A stretch of DNA of 64,000 nt, taken from Corallococcus sp. NCRR. Its GTDB lineage: Bacteria > Myxococcota > Myxococcia > Myxococcales > Myxococcaceae. Below, one piece after another: positions 63,512 to 64,000 of this stretch. The stretch is from positions 4,836,001 to 4,900,000 of the forward strand of contig NZ_CP114039.1 of the NCBI RefSeq assembly GCF_026965535.1, read 5' to 3'. The notes beneath the pieces were generated by a model that saw only the letters and a program-made list of their open reading frames with translations, was not told the DNA's origin and searched no databases. The translations under genes were made by a program, and so were the position numbers. Within the stretch, counting starts at the first letter, position 1. The number at the start of each line of letters is the position of its first letter.

Positions 63512-64000
63512 CTACCCGGCCTGCTTCACGCCCTTCGCGTTGTCCACCAGCACCTTGGCGAAGGTGAGCCCGTCGGGGCCCGCGTCCGCCTGGATGTGCT
63601 CGCCCGGCGCGAACTCGCCGTTCAGCACCTTGAGCGCGAGCGGATCCAGCAGGTACTTCTGCACCGCGCGCTTCAGCGGCCGGGCGCCGTACGTGGGGTC
63701 GTAGCCCCGCTCCGCCAACAGCTCCCGCGCGCTGTCCGTCAAATCCAGCGTGAGGCGCTTGGCCTGGAGCAGCTTCTGGAGCCGGCCCAGCTGGATGTCC
63801 ACGATGCGGTAGATGTCCTTCTTGCGCAGCGGCTCGAAGACGACGATTTCGTCCACGCGGTTGAGGAACTCCGGCCGGAAGTGGCCGCGCAGCGCTTCCA
63901 TCACCTCGCCGCGCGTCTTCTCGTTGAGCGTGTCCGTGCCCGCCATGCCCTCCTGGATGGCCTGCGAGCCGATGTTCGACGTGAGGATGAGCACCGTGTT
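63512..64000 (-). CDS. clpB: ATP-dependent chaperone ClpB, C-terminal 162 residues (rest outside window)
   Basis: Hsp100 disaggregase that works with DnaK. The visible part begins in the second AAA+ domain: NTVLILTSNIGSQ (sensor 1 region), FRPEFLNRVDEIVVFEPL (arginine finger), then the C-terminal small domain with GARPLKRAVQKYLLDPLA (sensor 2). It ends in a normal stop with the short ClpB-type tail. No ClpA-type adaptor or ClpP-loop feature is visible in this part. The frame stays open to the window edge. Confidence 0.94.
   Translation of the reverse strand, partial: NTVLILTSNIGSQAIQEGMAGTDTLNEKTRGEVMEALRGHFRPEFLNRVDEIVVFEPLRKKDIYRIVDIQLGRLQKLLQAKRLTLDLTDSARELLAERGYDPTYGARPLKRAVQKYLLDPLALKVLNGEFAPGEHIQADAGPDGLTFAKVLVDNAKGVKQAG

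Overview
The window looks like a chromosomal segment of a fruiting myxobacterium of the Myxococcus/Corallococcus group. The reasons are very high GC with strong GC3 bias, an almost complete match to the developmental mrpA-mrpB-mrpC locus of Myxococcus xanthus, several Ser/Thr protein kinases, and a large NRPS gene. Most of it is ordinary chromosome in short operons. The accessory part is about 30.6-40.2 kb, where GC is visibly lower and more patchy.

Layout. (1) 0-9.9 kb: 3' end of an NRPS gene (partial C, then A-PCP, C-A-PCP, C-A-PCP-TE; the last two A domains read as Ala), translationally coupled to a small four-helix membrane protein. (2) 10-19 kb: rpmE with a clear sigma70-type promoter, an orphan DpnA-like DNA methyltransferase, an M1 aminopeptidase, a divergent beta-oxidation pair (HAD/ECH fusion plus fadA), and a membrane-anchored MutS-like ATPase. 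(3) 19-23.5 kb: an outer-membrane-like protein and mrpA-mrpB-mrpC, with a sigma54-like promoter, a 28-bp dyad and a MrpC consensus site upstream of mrpC. (4) 23.5-30.5 kb: membrane spermidine-synthase-like protein, a Flp-type pilin, a cupin-like membrane protein, and a two-gene polytopic membrane operon.

(5) 30.9-40.2 kb: an accessory operon of a lipoprotein, a TolB-like propeller and a 1,874-residue secreted RHS protein with a distinct C-terminal tip. It is followed by a candidate immunity gene, an IS5-family element (frameshifted transposase, TA duplication) inserted exactly at the start codon of a small membrane-protein gene, and an Imm70-like gene. This looks like a polymorphic toxin locus with a drifting 3' end.

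(6) 40.3-45.4 kb: an amidohydrolase-fold protein lacking key residues, an RlmI-like methyltransferase, a Ser/Thr kinase, truA and a membrane protein. (7) 45.4-53.8 kb: an arginine operon argF'-argB-argE-argH-argG-(P-loop gene)-argC, divergent from argR across a dyad operator. The carbamoyltransferase is of the N-acetylornithine type, so arginine probably goes through N-acetylcitrulline. No N-acetylglutamate synthase gene is recognisable, and the P-loop gene is a candidate for that gap.

(8) 53.7-64 kb: a 2H phosphoesterase and an F420-reductase-like protein, then a sigma-like factor followed by two tandemly duplicated receptor-type kinases. Each kinase carries an N-terminal zinc anti-sigma motif and C-terminal TPRs. 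The duplication junction is still readable, and the first kinase has six 10-residue repeats inside its activation segment. A GST gene and the 3' end of clpB close the window. No tRNA, rRNA or CRISPR was seen.
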